From Polyangiaceae bacterium (GTDB lineage: Bacteria; Myxococcota_A; Polyangia; Polyangiales; Polyangiaceae), in NCBI GenBank assembly GCA_025353725.1, contig JANXOF010000082.1, positions 54,182 through 118,181 on the forward strand: a stretch of 64,000 nt of DNA, written 5' to 3'. Numbering within the stretch: the first letter of the stretch is position 1; each line of letters opens with the position of its first letter. A program made the translations under genes and the position numbers. A model generated the notes under the pieces. It was given only the letters and a program-made list of their open reading frames with translations, did not search any database and was not told where the DNA came from. Of this stretch, positions 18,740 to 29,600 are shown in pieces.

Positions 18740-20074
18740 ATGATAGACGCATCACAAGTTGAGGGCTCGCAAGGTGACGACCGCAGGAGTGAAACCCTGG
18801 AGATAAGGCTGTCGCTCGCGCCGCGGGCATGGGCAGTCGAGGTGCAGGATGACGAGGGCGTACGTCGTGTTCCTATCGCAAAAGCAGCCCTCGTTTTCGG
18901 ATCCGGGCGCGCCGCTGACATTCGCGTTTGCGATCGAACGGTGAGCTCTAAGCATTGCGAGATTGAAGTCGTTGGAACGCGCGTTTCAGTGCGCGATCTC
19001 GGGTCTCGAAACGGAACCTACGTGGGAGGCGCGCGTGTCGAACAAGCGTGGGCCACCGAGGGAACCACTGTGGCCTTGGGGCAGACAACGCTCGTGTGCG
19101 TCGCGCTGGATGAAGAGGACTCGGATGAGCTGGGGGATTGCCTGCCCGGCGTGGCGGGGGCGTCGAACGCGATGAGGAAGCTCGCCGCGCAGGTTAGGCG
19201 CCTTGCCGTCTTGAGCTCGCCGGTCCTTGTGGCGGGCGAGACTGGCGTGGGCAAGGAGCTTGTCGCGAGGGCGCTGCATTCGCAGGGACCCCGATCGCCA
19301 CAACCGTTCGTTGCCATTAACGTGGCAGCGCTCCCTCGTGAGCTTGTCGAGAGCGAGTTGTTCGGTCACGAACGCGGAGCTTTCACGGGAGCCGTGTCGC
19401 GGCGCGCCGGCGCTTTCACGGAGGCGGAAGGGGGTACGTTATTTCTGGACGAAATCGGCGAGCTCCCGCTGGATGCGCAGCCGAAGTTGCTTCGTGCGCT
19501 TGACGGCTATGAAGTGAGGCGCATCGGCGCTGCCGGCTCGGGTCGTCAAGCCAACGCTCGCGTGGTCGTAGCGACGCACGTAGCGCTCCGGGAGCACGTC
19601 GCGCGGGGCACGTTTCGGCGGGACCTGTTTCATCGCCTCGAGGTGTTTGTCGTGGAGGTTCCACCTCTCCGCGAGCGCCCTGGGGACGTGGTTCCAATCT
19701 CCCGGTTGTTGCTCGCTCAGCTAGAGCATGAGATCGGGAAGCGATCGCTCACTCCTGCTGCTGTGGCCCAACTTACGGCCCACGATTGGCCGGGAAACGT
19801 CCGCGAACTACGCAACGTTCTCTGCCGTGCCGCGGACGTCGCGCGAGACCCCTTTTTGCTCGATGCAGCCTCCATCGACCGTGCGCTTCGTCGGCCGCGG
19901 AAGGTCGCTATCGAGCTCACCCCCGAAACTGCCCGAGACTTTCTCGCGATTCACGGCGGCAACCTGAGCGCGGCTGCGCGAAGCGCGGGTCTTGCGCGGA
20001 CGTCCTTTCGAAAGGTGCTCGGTGAGCCTACGTCCCCTCGGACACAAACGGCCTCCGCGCGTGGCGTCGCTTGA
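18740..20074 (+). CDS. FHA-domain sigma54-dependent transcriptional activator
   Basis: About 444 residues from ATG 18740; the frame is open further upstream, but that part overlaps the divergent lipoprotein start. Domains in order: FHA (about 25-125; [29 protein letters not shown]), AAA+ sigma54-interaction domain (about 140-370; Walker A GETGVGKE, the sigma54-contact loop GAFTGA, Walker [12 protein letters not shown], an arginine finger region [11 protein letters not shown]), and a Fis-type helix-turn-helix ([23 protein letters not shown] region). FHA-type enhancer-binding proteins are common in myxobacteria and respond to phosphothreonine proteins, i.e. Ser/Thr kinases. The target genes are not evident nearby. 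Confidence 0.9.
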   Translation: MIDASQVEGSQGDDRRSETLEIRLSLAPRAWAVEVQDDEGVRRVPIAKAALVFGSGRAADIRVCDRTVSSKHCEIEVVGTRVSVRDLGSRNGTYVGGARVEQAWATEGTTVALGQTTLVCVALDEEDSDELGDCLPGVAGASNAMRKLAAQVRRLAVLSSPVLVAGETGVGKELVARALHSQGPRSPQPFVAINVAALPRELVESELFGHERGAFTGAVSRRAGAFTEAEGGTLFLDEIGELPLDAQPKLLRALDGYEVRRIGAAGSGRQANARVVVATHVALREHVARGTFRRDLFHRLEVFVVEVPPLRERPGDVVPISRLLLAQLEHEIGKRSLTPAAVAQLTAHDWPGNVRELRNVLCRAADVARDPFLLDAASIDRALRRPRKVAIELTPETARDFLAIHGGNLSAAARSAGLARTSFRKVLGEPTSPRTQTASARGVA

Positions 20075-20104
20075 CCCGCGCGGCCACCTTTGCAAGGAGT
20101 TGCC

Positions 20105-21448
20105 ATGGCGAAGTACGTGCGAGTCGGGCTTGCACGGGAGCTCGCGGGGCTCATTTTCATTTTCATTTTCGTCGCAGGGGCGTGGGCGTATCGTTGCACG
20201 CGGGCCGCGAACGCGCCCTCCACGGAGGCGGGGAGAGTTGAGTCCGCAGGAACCGCACAAAAGGTTGCTGGCGCGGGGGCCGGCTTGTCGGCGCCACTCG
20301 CGGCCGCACACGGAGCCGACGGCGATGTCGTCGTGGCAGGTCTCGACGTAGCCGCGGCATCGATCCGCGTGCAGCGCATCGACGCGAACGACAGAATTAT
20401 CGCCGAAAAGGCCGTTTTTCGCGGAGTTGCCTGGTCGGGCGAATCGGAGCTCAAGGTCGTCAGCGCGGGCGGGAGCGTCGCCATCACCTGGCGTGGGTTG
20501 CGCGGCGGAAAGCTCGTGCGACAACTTGTTGTCTTCGCCCAAGACCTCACGCCGAGAGGAGAGCCCGTCGACGTTACGGCAGCCTCGTGTGCGACCGAGG
20601 ATGCCTTCTGGTTCATGGATGGGCCTCGCGTGGTCGTCCGGCCTTGGACCGGGCCAGTGTCACAGTTCGCCTGGCCAAAGGAACGAGAGGCATCTGTCGT
20701 TTGCGGTGCGCATCGAGCGTTCGCCATGTTCGATGAGGACGATAAAACGTCGCTCGTCGCTCTGGACGGTGGAGAGACCGGCGCGCTCCGCGTTGCGGCG
20801 ACTCCGATGGTTCGGGAGGCGGACTTTGGCGACGACGAGCCGCGTGAGCGCGCGGACTACACCGTCGGCGACGACATTGGCGTCGTTCGGCTCGGCGTCT
20901 CTGGTGCGCTTAGCGTGCGCGAGGTGACGGCTGCGGGCCTGGGTAAGCTTCGACGGCTGAGGACCTCGATTCCGCGCGACAGCGACGTCGTCGCGGTCGA
21001 CGCATCGTCGAAGAGCCTCGCCGTGATTTTTACGGAGGAGGCGGCGGCCGAATGCGGAAAAACGGCAAGCGCGGGTTCGAGCGTCGCCATTCGGGTCAAC
21101 GCCCTGCGGGTCGATCGCGTGACGTTCGAGGAGTCTGTTTTTGAGTTGGCGCCGGGCTCGTGTGGCCGGGAGGTCGGCCCCTTCTTCACGAGTGCGACTG
21201 GCGAGAACGTCGCCGTGAGCTGGGTCGAGCGCTTCGCTACGGTCGGCGAGCCCCGTGCGAAAATAGCAGGCCTTGCCTATCGCGCGCTGCCTGCCACGGG
21301 GCCCCTCGGGGAACTCTCGCGCGTTGAAACCTCGGCCGACACGCTCGTCGACGCCGGGTGCGATAGTGCACGGTGTTACGCCGTGGCCCTTGCGAGAGTC
21401 ACGGGCATCGCGCGAGTTCTTCGCTACGGAGCGAGAGCAGGTCGCTGA
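20105..21448 (+). CDS. Membrane-anchored envelope protein of unknown function
   Basis: 447 residues. ATG 20105 has a clear ribosome-binding site, AAGGAG, at 20093-20098. One N-terminal membrane helix (about 13-30, AGLIFIFIFVAGAWAY) is followed by an Ala/Gly-rich linker and a large, probably beta-rich extracytoplasmic domain with repeated short strands (e.g. GDVVVAGLDVAAASIRVQRI). Two pairs of Cys lie in the C-terminal half. I recognise no catalytic motif; a beta-propeller-like sensor or binding domain is possible. It follows the FHA-sigma54 activator by 30 bp and is probably co-transcribed, which hints at a partner or target of that regulator. Confidence 0.65.
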   Translation: MAKYVRVGLARELAGLIFIFIFVAGAWAYRCTRAANAPSTEAGRVESAGTAQKVAGAGAGLSAPLAAAHGADGDVVVAGLDVAAASIRVQRIDANDRIIAEKAVFRGVAWSGESELKVVSAGGSVAITWRGLRGGKLVRQLVVFAQDLTPRGEPVDVTAASCATEDAFWFMDGPRVVVRPWTGPVSQFAWPKEREASVVCGAHRAFAMFDEDDKTSLVALDGGETGALRVAATPMVREADFGDDEPRERADYTVGDDIGVVRLGVSGALSVREVTAAGLGKLRRLRTSIPRDSDVVAVDASSKSLAVIFTEEAAAECGKTASAGSSVAIRVNALRVDRVTFEESVFELAPGSCGREVGPFFTSATGENVAVSWVERFATVGEPRAKIAGLAYRALPATGPLGELSRVETSADTLVDAGCDSARCYAVALARVTGIARVLRYGARAGR

Positions 21449-21454
21449 GTCGGT

Positions 21455-22639
21455 TCAAAAGCTTCCGGATAACGAGAGCCCGCCGCTGCGGAAACCCGCA
21501 TGAGGGACTACCGCGAGCGTGAGCGGGGGTGCGCCGACAGACCTCGAGGCCGATCGCTTTAAGGCGCTTGAATCGCCTACGTCGTCGAGCTTCGGTGCGA
21601 AGAGGTACCAGCCGGCAGCTGTCGCCGCCCCCAGCAGCATGACCACCACCGAGACGTTCGCCAGTGTCGCGTTTGTGTCGACCTTGTCGTTGTTTTGCTG
21701 CAGCGTCGCGCAGGCGCTGCCGAAGTCTTTTTGAACCCCAGCGTTCGTACTGCCGCAAACGCCCTTGGCGTCTGGAACGCCGTCGCCGTCACCGTCGTAG
21801 CGTCTCCTGATCGCCGCGTCGCGAATCTCCGTAGCCACCGTATCCGCCTTCGTCTGCGACTCCGCTTTGAACGCCGCGAAGAGAATCGTCCCGGCGAGGC
21901 CGACGCCTGCTGCGACGAGACCTACGACCACCGGAGTCATCGTGGCGGGCGGCGAGAGCAGCGTGGAGTGTCGGTTAGGGTGTTCATTACCCGTCGAAAC
22001 AGTCGAGGACGTCGGGTCTTTCGGGACCGTGAGCACGGCCGCGCCTACCGTGGCTGGGGGCGTCGTGGCGACAGGTTGAGCGTTCCCGCTCGCACTCCCA
22101 GCGAGGCGCGCTTGCACTTTTTGGCCTGCCGTAACGTGCACGCGGACCGTTTCGGTGGCCGAACGAAGCGAGTGAGCTCCGGGTTCGACCTCGATGGGGT
22201 CCGCAAACGGAGACGCCCCGACGCGCTCCTTGTCATCGAGCGTAATCTCCGTGCCCGCAGGCGAGATGACCTCGATGCGCCCTACTTTTTGTCGCACTTC
22301 GGCGAGCCCGCTCTCGGCATCGGCACGCTGTTGCGGGCTTGAGGACGTTGCCTCTTTTAGGAATTGATGGAAAGACTTCGCGGCCTCTAGCGCGTGGCCG
22401 GCCTTCGCGCTGCTTTGCGCGAGGTTCAAAAGCACGGCCGGATGTTTCTTCAAGGCGTACGCCTGAAGGAACGCGAGTCGAGCGTTCTCGTATTGGCCCT
22501 TGTCGTAAGCTTCGACGCCTTCTTTGAACCGGGCGCGAGCCTGGATCGTAACGGCATCGTCTTGCGCGGTCGCTGGAAGTGTCGCTGCGACCCCTAGGAA
22601 CGCCACAAGGACTGCGGCGATGATTCGGCTCGTCTTCAT
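21455..22639 (-). CDS. TPR/PEGA-like envelope protein with two membrane segments
   Basis: About 394 residues from ATG 22639, where the product begins directly with a signal peptide (MKTSRIIAAVLVAFLG, cleavage near PATAQ). TPR hairpins occupy about residues 30-110 (EGVEAYDKGQYENARLAF). A PEGA-like beta segment follows (about 115-175: IEVISPAGTEITLDDK, then IEVEPGAHSLR). Next come a Thr/Pro-rich linker, a membrane helix (TPVVVGLVAAGVGLAGTILF), a calcium-site-like DGDGDGVPDAKG loop with a Cys pair, and a second membrane helix. TPR-PEGA proteins of this layout are frequent in myxobacteria; their roles are mostly unknown. It sits 28 bp downstream of the Pro-rich membrane protein gene. Confidence 0.7.
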   Translation of the reverse strand: MKTSRIIAAVLVAFLGVAATLPATAQDDAVTIQARARFKEGVEAYDKGQYENARLAFLQAYALKKHPAVLLNLAQSSAKAGHALEAAKSFHQFLKEATSSSPQQRADAESGLAEVRQKVGRIEVISPAGTEITLDDKERVGASPFADPIEVEPGAHSLRSATETVRVHVTAGQKVQARLAGSASGNAQPVATTPPATVGAAVLTVPKDPTSSTVSTGNEHPNRHSTLLSPPATMTPVVVGLVAAGVGLAGTILFAAFKAESQTKADTVATEIRDAAIRRRYDGDGDGVPDAKGVCGSTNAGVQKDFGSACATLQQNNDKVDTNATLANVSVVVMLLGAATAAGWYLFAPKLDDVGDSSALKRSASRSVGAPPLTLAVVPHAGFRSGGLSLSGSF

Positions 22640-22667
22640 CTTTACTCGGGGCGTTCTACGCGACGGC

Positions 22668-23609
22668 TCAGAACGGATTGTCGCGGACAATAGCGCCGTT
22701 TGGAGGCTTCGGTGGAGTCTTCGGCGCAGGGGGAAGCGGAACTGGGCCTTGAACCGGTTGGACGACCTGCGGGGTCGCGGTCGGAAAGCTGCTTGTCGAG
22801 CGCGTCGCTTTTGGCTCGCTCCGCAGCGGGCTCACGGGCGAAGTCTTAGGGAGCGTCTCTGCCAAGGGTGCCGGAATTGGAGCGGCATGAGCGTGCGCGG
22901 TCGTGGATTCCGACAACGGCTGCGAAACCGGTTCGTTTGGGGGGGCCGGCGGAGGAATTTCACTCTTGCGAGCCACTTCGGTGACTGAACTTTGAGGCGT
23001 AGGTGAGGATTTCCCGTCGTTCTCAAGGGCAGACCTGAGAAAGAGGCCAACGGCCGCCGCGCACGCAAGGGCTCCCGCCCCCAACAATGCGGCCTTGCTC
23101 GAGGTCTTCGGAACGACGGCGCGATCACGTGAAGCCGATGAACCGAAAGGGTCGGCGGAAAGCGCGACGGCAGCGACAGGCCTTGCCGGTGCCGCTGCGC
23201 TCGCGCGGGCAGGTGGTTTCGCGGGGAGAGCCGGCATCACCAGTGTTCCGCCTAAACCAACGCCACCTTGCGGTACGACTGGCGGAAGCAGCAACGCCGT
23301 GTCGACCTTCGCCACCGCATCAGGGGACGCAGAAGGCTCAGCGACTTCGGCGAGCGACCCTTGGCCACTTGAAACCGGTGCGGTTCCGATAAGTGTTTGC
23401 TTCGGACTGCCCAGGCGCGAGGGTTCGAACGAAACCACCGCCGGTGCGCTTGGGTCGCCGCCAAACGAAGCGTCTCCGCTCACGTGCATCTCCCAGGTCG
23501 GGATGAACGCTTCTGCGAGAGCGTCGGCTTGTTCATCGCTCAGCGCCATCGCTCTTGACTCCCCGGCGTCGGGCTCAAGCGACTCCGTGGCGCGTTCCGA
23601 CTTTGCCAT
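22668..23609 (-). CDS. Pro-rich single-pass membrane protein, unknown
   Basis: 313 residues. The acidic N-terminal part contains SDEQADALAEAFIPTWEMH. Pro/Ala-rich stretches flank one membrane helix (about 180-200, LLGAGALACAAAVGLFLRSAL). The C-terminal third is almost entirely Pro/Ser/Thr/Lys and ends GAIVRDNPF. There is no recognised domain. The short acidic N-terminal segment followed by low complexity recalls myxobacterial regulatory membrane proteins, but no function should be assigned. It is probably in one unit with the TPR/PEGA-like gene downstream; the histidine kinase stop lies 102 bp upstream. Confidence 0.6.
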   Translation of the reverse strand: MAKSERATESLEPDAGESRAMALSDEQADALAEAFIPTWEMHVSGDASFGGDPSAPAVVSFEPSRLGSPKQTLIGTAPVSSGQGSLAEVAEPSASPDAVAKVDTALLLPPVVPQGGVGLGGTLVMPALPAKPPARASAAAPARPVAAVALSADPFGSSASRDRAVVPKTSSKAALLGAGALACAAAVGLFLRSALENDGKSSPTPQSSVTEVARKSEIPPPAPPNEPVSQPLSESTTAHAHAAPIPAPLAETLPKTSPVSPLRSEPKATRSTSSFPTATPQVVQPVQGPVPLPPAPKTPPKPPNGAIVRDNPF

Positions 23610-23711
23610 GGCGCAAAGGCTACCATCGACTCACACGGCGGCCCAGCGCGTCGGAGAAATCGCGACGTCACACGGCGCGGATCTCGCGGATCAACGGCGA
23701 GCCAGGCCTCG

Positions 23712-25121
23712 TTACGATTCGAGACTGTCCACCTTCCGCGTTGCCGGGAGCCGCACTTCGAAGGTCGACCCGCGGCCCGGTAAAGTGCGAAGCTCGACGC
23801 GCCCGCCGTGTGCCTCGATGAGGCGTCGCACCACCGATAGCCCAAGGCCCGCCCCCGGCACCTGGTCGCGGAGTCGCGCGCCGCGCCGAAACGGTTCGAA
23901 CGCGTTCGAGGCATCCTCGTCGTTCATCCCTACACCTTGGTCGGAGATTGCAAAAACGACGTCGCCGGTCTCCGAGAGTTTTACCTGGAGCAACACGCGG
24001 CCACCCTCAGGCGAGTACTTGATGGCATTGCTCATGAGATTCGACAAGACCTGCTCAAGGCGCATGCCGTCGCATCGTAAAGATATCGCGGTCGGCGGAA
24101 CGTCCAAATCGATCGTGTGCGCACGTGAAGCAGACGCGTAGAGGTCGACTATCTCCGCCGCGAGTGCGCGCGCGTCGTGCTCTTCCCAATGCAGCTTGAC
24201 GTGCCCCGATTCAATGATCGCGTTGTCGAGGAGGTCGCCAAGCATGCGATCGAGACGGTCGACCTGTCGCCCGACAGCGCCGAGCACCTTCGCGACCTGC
24301 TTGGGAGCGACCTCCGGTTCTTGGGCCCGCAACAGCGCGGTTGACATGCGGAGAACCGAAAGCGGATTTCTGAGATCGTGCACGACACTCGCGATGAACG
24401 TTTCGCGTTCTTTCTTTTGCCGCGCGAGTGCGGCCGCCATCTCGTTGAAGCACTTGGCCATCTCCACGACCTCCGCCGGCCCTTGTTCGCACGCCTGCTC
24501 ATCAACGTGCCCTTGGCCGAAGCGTCTCACTTGGCGAGCGAGTGCAAAAAGCGGCCGGAGCGCACGAGCATGGAGCCACCAGACCATGAGCGTTGCCGCA
24601 ACAATCACCATCGCGGCGACGAATGCGCCTAAAATCTCGGCGAGGTCGTCGTATCTTTTCACGGTCGCGCGTGCACTCTCAGCTTGGCGCATCTCGACCG
24701 CGACAAGTGCCTCGACGGCGGAAAATGCACCCGCATAGGCTATCGAGACTTCACTTTTCAGTGTGCCCCGCGTCTCTATGGCTTCGAGATAATGGGATAC
24801 GGCTCGCTCGACAGCCTCCACTGCGTCACGCTCGGTTTGACTTCGGACGTGCGATTGGATCGTGGTTCGCCTCTCGACGAGACGTTCCGCCACTTGGTGA
24901 CGCTCGCTCGGGTCTTGGAGGCGCTCGTGGAGGGCAAGCGCGCGGTGCATGACCTCGGCCAAGATCACATTTTCAGCCGCGACGGACGATTGCAGGCTTG
25001 CCGCATGGATCATTGTCGTGAACCCGACGAGTGCCGCTGCAGCGACGACGGCCAAAAGCGCCACCGTCAGGACTACTGCGGTCATCGTCTTACGAAGGCT
25101 CGAGGTCAACAATCGCATCAT
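23712..25121 (-). CDS. Membrane sensor histidine kinase
   Basis: About 469 residues from ATG 25121. The frame extends to an ATG at 25238, and neither start has a convincing ribosome-binding site, so the start is uncertain. Domains: TM1 (VVLTVALLAVVAAAALVGF), a helical extracytoplasmic sensor of about 130 residues, TM2 (AAMVIVAATLMVWWLH), HAMP, HisKA with the phospho-His in VVHDLRNPLSVLR, and HATPase_c with N box (NLMSNAIKYSPEGG), G1 (DQGVGM) and G2 (GAGLGLSVV). It lies downstream of the RND efflux pair on the same strand. No response-regulator gene is adjacent, so the partner is unknown. Control of or response to the efflux system is possible, but only from position. Confidence 0.85.
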   Translation of the reverse strand: MMRLLTSSLRKTMTAVVLTVALLAVVAAAALVGFTTMIHAASLQSSVAAENVILAEVMHRALALHERLQDPSERHQVAERLVERRTTIQSHVRSQTERDAVEAVERAVSHYLEAIETRGTLKSEVSIAYAGAFSAVEALVAVEMRQAESARATVKRYDDLAEILGAFVAAMVIVAATLMVWWLHARALRPLFALARQVRRFGQGHVDEQACEQGPAEVVEMAKCFNEMAAALARQKKERETFIASVVHDLRNPLSVLRMSTALLRAQEPEVAPKQVAKVLGAVGRQVDRLDRMLGDLLDNAIIESGHVKLHWEEHDARALAAEIVDLYASASRAHTIDLDVPPTAISLRCDGMRLEQVLSNLMSNAIKYSPEGGRVLLQVKLSETGDVVFAISDQGVGMNDEDASNAFEPFRRGARLRDQVPGAGLGLSVVRRLIEAHGGRVELRTLPGRGSTFEVRLPATRKVDSLES

Positions 25122-25307
25122 CCATGTAGGAGGGAAGTACGCGACCGTGATCGGTTGGCGCACGAACGGCCGACGAACCCCTTTTCGACTGCGGGTCTTA
25201 GCGCTGATTGCCGGCGCGCGACGTTCTTTCGCCCCCATCGCTACCGATACGTCGGGACGCCCATACGAAACGACGCGCGCGCTCGATAAGGCCTTCGCCC
25301 CGGCGCG

Positions 25308-26600
25308 TTAGGGCACGATAGTCACGTTCCTTCCGTCCACGAGATCTGTCGTGCCTAACCTCACAACGCGATCGCTTTCCGTTACCCCATTGGCGATTTC
25401 GAGGGTCGAGCCCGTATCGCGCTCGACCACGACAGGAACGAGCTTTAGGTGGCCGTCGGGTTCGACCACGGCCACGCGCAGACCCTTCGCGTCGGCCATG
25501 ACCGCCGTAGCGGGCAGCTCGAAAACGCGATGCGGCGAGGGTAGGGTCAAGGCGACCACGGCATACATGCCTCCAAGAAGCTCGCCGTGGGGATTCGGAA
25601 CTCGTATTTCCGTGTTCATCGTTCGCGTAAGAGGGTCGAGGGAGCCCGCGGATCGCGCCACTTTCCCGTCGAACGTGCGGCCCGGATATTCGCGAACCGT
25701 CACGTGCGCGGGCACGTCGTTACGAACGCTCGGAGCCACGTCTTGGGGCACCTGCACCAGCACACGCATGGGATCCGTCGCAGAAATTTTAAAAAGAGGC
25801 GTCGTTGTCGAGACGAGAGCGCCCCGTTCGATCATTCGAGCGTTCACAGTCCCTGCAAATGGCGCCGTGATAAGGCCCCACGACATCATCTGAGCGAACC
25901 GCCGCACGTTGGCCTGTTGCGCGTCTACCGCGGCATTCGCAGCCTTCACGTTGGCCTCGTCGACGAGGAGCTGGGACTGCTTTTGATCGAGGTCTTGCTG
26001 CGAGGCCACGCCCTCGCGGGTCAGATTTGTATAGCGACTAAGGGTGGTCTTTGAAAAATCGCGGTTTGCTTGCGCTAGGATTATCCCTGCCTGCGACTGC
26101 GCGAGCTGGGCTTTTGCCTGCCCAAGTTGCTGCTCAATCTCCGGCTCGTCAATGTCGACAAGAACGGTCCCCGCATCGACCTTGTCACCGATATCGACCC
26201 GCCACCTATTCACATAGCCACTCGACCGCGGATACACGATCGTTTCCTCGAGCGGTTGGATGCTGCAAGGCAGTGAGAGCGCGCGCTCGCTCGACTTCAC
26301 TTTTGGCATGACGATTTGCACGCGCGGCGCGGTCGTCTCGAACGTCTTGGTGGCCGTCACCAAAGCCTGCTGCGCATGCCTTTTCGGCAACCACGCAAGC
26401 AGAAAGGCGATGCCACAAACGTTCACGAAAAGGGCGCAAAAGGCGAAGGCACGGGGGATGCTCAGCGTCGAGGCAGACGGTAGCTCGAACCCCAGGCCTC
26501 GCCCGTGGGCATCCTCGCCCGGGGAACGCCCCGGAGGCTCTGGATCTCGCGCCAAAGGCAAAGGCTTCGGTGTGTTTGGAGAGTCGCCGAGCGCAGTCAT
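25308..26600 (-). CDS. RND efflux periplasmic adaptor (HlyD/MFP family)
   Basis: 430 residues. A Pro-rich cytoplasmic N-terminus of about 50 residues precedes a membrane anchor (AFAFCALFVNVCGIAFLLAW). Then come the adaptor modules: lipoyl half-motifs (YPRSSGYVNRWRVDIGDKV and LITAPFAGTVNARMIERGA), a helical hairpin rich in Gln/Ala (about 170-230) between them, a beta-barrel and the membrane-proximal domain. It bridges the inner-membrane RND pump to an outer-membrane channel. It overlaps the pump gene by four bases (26597-26600), so translation is coupled. No TolC-like outer-membrane factor gene is present in the window. Confidence 0.9.
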   Translation of the reverse strand: MTALGDSPNTPKPLPLARDPEPPGRSPGEDAHGRGLGFELPSASTLSIPRAFAFCALFVNVCGIAFLLAWLPKRHAQQALVTATKTFETTAPRVQIVMPKVKSSERALSLPCSIQPLEETIVYPRSSGYVNRWRVDIGDKVDAGTVLVDIDEPEIEQQLGQAKAQLAQSQAGIILAQANRDFSKTTLSRYTNLTREGVASQQDLDQKQSQLLVDEANVKAANAAVDAQQANVRRFAQMMSWGLITAPFAGTVNARMIERGALVSTTTPLFKISATDPMRVLVQVPQDVAPSVRNDVPAHVTVREYPGRTFDGKVARSAGSLDPLTRTMNTEIRVPNPHGELLGGMYAVVALTLPSPHRVFELPATAVMADAKGLRVAVVEPDGHLKLVPVVVERDTGSTLEIANGVTESDRVVRLGTTDLVDGRNVTIVP

Positions 26601-29600
26601 AAGGCCTCCAGCTCGCTGTTGTGCGCCTTCGGGGGCGTCCGGCGCAAGATGCTGTACATGACGGGTACGAAAAACAGTGTGGTCACGGTGGCAAGCAGCA
26701 AACCCCCGATAACGGCGCGTCCGAGAGGCGCATTCTGTTCGCCGCCTTCACCGAAACCGAGAGACATCGGCAGCATCCCGAGGATCATCGCAAGCGCGGT
26801 CATGAGGACCGGGCGAAGTCGCGTCATGCCAGCCGCGAGCGCTGCGTCGGTAGCGTCATTGCCTACTTTGCGCTGATCATTGGCGAACGTGACGACGAGA
26901 ATGCTGTTGGCTGTTGCGACGCCCACGCACATGATTGACCCCATGAGCGCGGGGACGCTGAGGGTCGTGTGGGACAGAAACAGCATCCACACGATTCCAG
27001 CGACTGCGCCAGGTAACGCCATTAATATGACGAAAGGGTCGAGCCATGACTGAAAGTTCACGACCATGAGCAGGTAAACGAGAAGCACCGAAAACACCAA
27101 TCCGTAGCCGAGGCCACGGAACGAAGACTCCATACTTTCGACCTGACCTTTGATACGCACCGTCGTTCCGCGTGGGAATTCTGGTCTTAACTCTTCTACT
27201 ATCGTCCGTATGGCGCTGGACACGGATCCGAGGTCCGCGCCCTCCACGTTCGCCTGGACGTCGAGGGTTCGTAGCGCATTGAAGTGCGTGACGTTCGCCG
27301 GACCGGTCGTGCGAGAGACTTTGGCGATGTTGGAGAGAAGTTGAGGCGTTCCAGTGTCGCCGGTCGAGAGGGGCGTCGCACCGAGATCATCGAGCGACGA
27401 AAGCTCATATTGAGGCGTCTGCACGGCAACGAGGTACTGCACGCCTCGCTTGTTATCGAGCCAGTAGCTCGGCGCGACCTGCGAGCTTGAAGAGAGCGAA
27501 ATGAGCAGATCGCTCGCAATGTCGCGCTCGGTAAGTCCTTGCTGACGTGCCATCGTGCGATCGACGTCAATCTTGATTTCAGGCACGCGTGTGACCTGCG
27601 CGAGATGCACGTCGACCGCGCCCGGAACCGACGCCATACGCATCGCGATTTTTTTGGCAACGTCGGCCGTGGCTTCTTCCGTACCAGGCCCGCCGGCGAG
27701 CTGCACGTCAATCGGCGCAGCCAGTCCGAAGTTCAGCACTTGCGTGGAGATGTCCGGCGCGAGAAAGAAGAATGTAATTCCCGGATACGTATCGCGCAGC
27801 ACCTTCCGCAACTGGCTGACGTACGCAGGCGTCGAGGCGTGAGGCTCTTTCAGCGAGATGAGGATATCTCCGTCGGCCGCCGAAATCGATGTCCCTTCGC
27901 TCAGTGATAAGTTGATGCCGCTATATGGTGTCCCGATGTTGTCGAGCATCGTGTCGATGGCTGAAGGAGGAATGACGCTGCGTATCGTTTGCTCGATATC
28001 CGCAAAGCGCCGCTCGCTCTCCTCGATGCGCGTTCCCGGCTCACCGCGGACGTGCAGTTTAATGAGTCCGGCGTCAACGCTCGGAAAGAAATCGCGCCCT
28101 ACAAGGGGCGTCAAGGCGCCGACCGAAACGACTACGAAGGCCGCGAAGCACGCGATGAAGACGCGTCGATGACGCAGCGACAACGCGAGCCATCCCCCAT
28201 AGCGCGTCCGAACGCGGTCAAAGCTGCGGTTGAACGTTGCGAAAAATCGCTCGAAGCGCGTGCGGTTTGGCTGGACGCGATGCGAGTCGTGATTCGCCAT
28301 GTACGCCTTGGCTTCGCCCTCGAGAAGGTAGTGAACGAGGGTCGGCACAAGCGTTCTTGAGAGAAAATACGAGGTCATCATCGCAAAAACGACGGCCATT
28401 GCGAGTGGAACAAACAGTGATTTCGCGGAACCCGTAATGAACACCACCGGCACGAACACAATGCAGATACAGAGCGTCGACACGAACGCGGGCGTCGCGA
28501 TCTCCTGCGCGCCATCGAGAATCGCCCTCACAATAGGTTTTTGTTGGGCCATGTTGCGGTGAATGTTCTCGAGTTCGACGGTCGCGTCGTCGACTAGAAT
28601 TCCGACCGCGAGTGACAAGCCGCCGAGTGTCATGACATTGAGGCTTTCGCCACACGCGCTGAGCACTACAATCGAGACAAGAATCGAGAGCGGAATCGAA
28701 ATGACGACGATGAGCGTGCTTCGCAGACTTCCGAGGAAGACGAAAATCATCGCCGCCGTTAGGCCTGCGGCGATAAGCGCCTCGCGCACGACGCCATTGA
28801 CGGCCGCGCGCACGAAGAGCGATTGATCGAAAAGCAACGAGACCTTGAGCTCTTTGGGGAGCCTCGCGAGAATCGCCGGCAAGCCCTCCCGTATATGCTT
28901 CACGATGTCGAGCGTGCTGATATTGCCGTTTTTCAAAACCGACATCAGAACAGAGCGCTTGCCTCCGACGTGAACCATGTTCGTCTGCGGCGAGGAGCCG
29001 TCACGCACATTCCCGACATCTCGCACGAACACGGTTGTGCCCTTTACGGTCTTGATTGGGATATTGCCAATGTCTTTAATAGCCTCGGGACTTGCATTGA
29101 GCAAAACCGGGTATTCGTTCGTGCCCATTTTTGTTGTCCCCGTGGGCAGAATCACGTTCTGCGTGGAGATGGCCGCATTCACGTCACGTGGTGAGAGCCC
29201 AAAGCTGTAGAGTCGCGCAGGGTCGATGTCGACCATGATCTGGCGCTGTTTGCCACCATATGGCCATGGAATTTGGGTTCCTTGAATCGTAGCCATGTCG
29301 GCGCGCACGACGTTGGTTCCGTAATCGAAAAGCTCTTGTTCGCTGAGTGACTCGCTCTCGAGTGCGGCTTGGAGAATAGGAACGTTCGACGCACTGTAGC
29401 GAATGATGAAAGGAGGCGTCGCCCCTGGCGGCATCTGCTTCAGGACCGACTGCGAGACCGCCGTAACCTGAGCCGTGGCGGCTTCGATGCGTGCTCCCGG
29501 TTGGAAGAAAATCTTTACTACCGCGATGCCTGTCAGGGACTGGCTTTCGACGTGCTCGATATCGTTCACCGTCGTGGTGAGGATGCGCTCGTAGTTCGTG

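Noticed and set aside
23095..24141. 348-codon plus-strand frame opposite the Pro-rich membrane protein and kinase C-terminus
   Set aside because: It crosses two minus-strand genes, one with unmistakable HATPase motifs, and is Ser/Thr/Arg low complexity.
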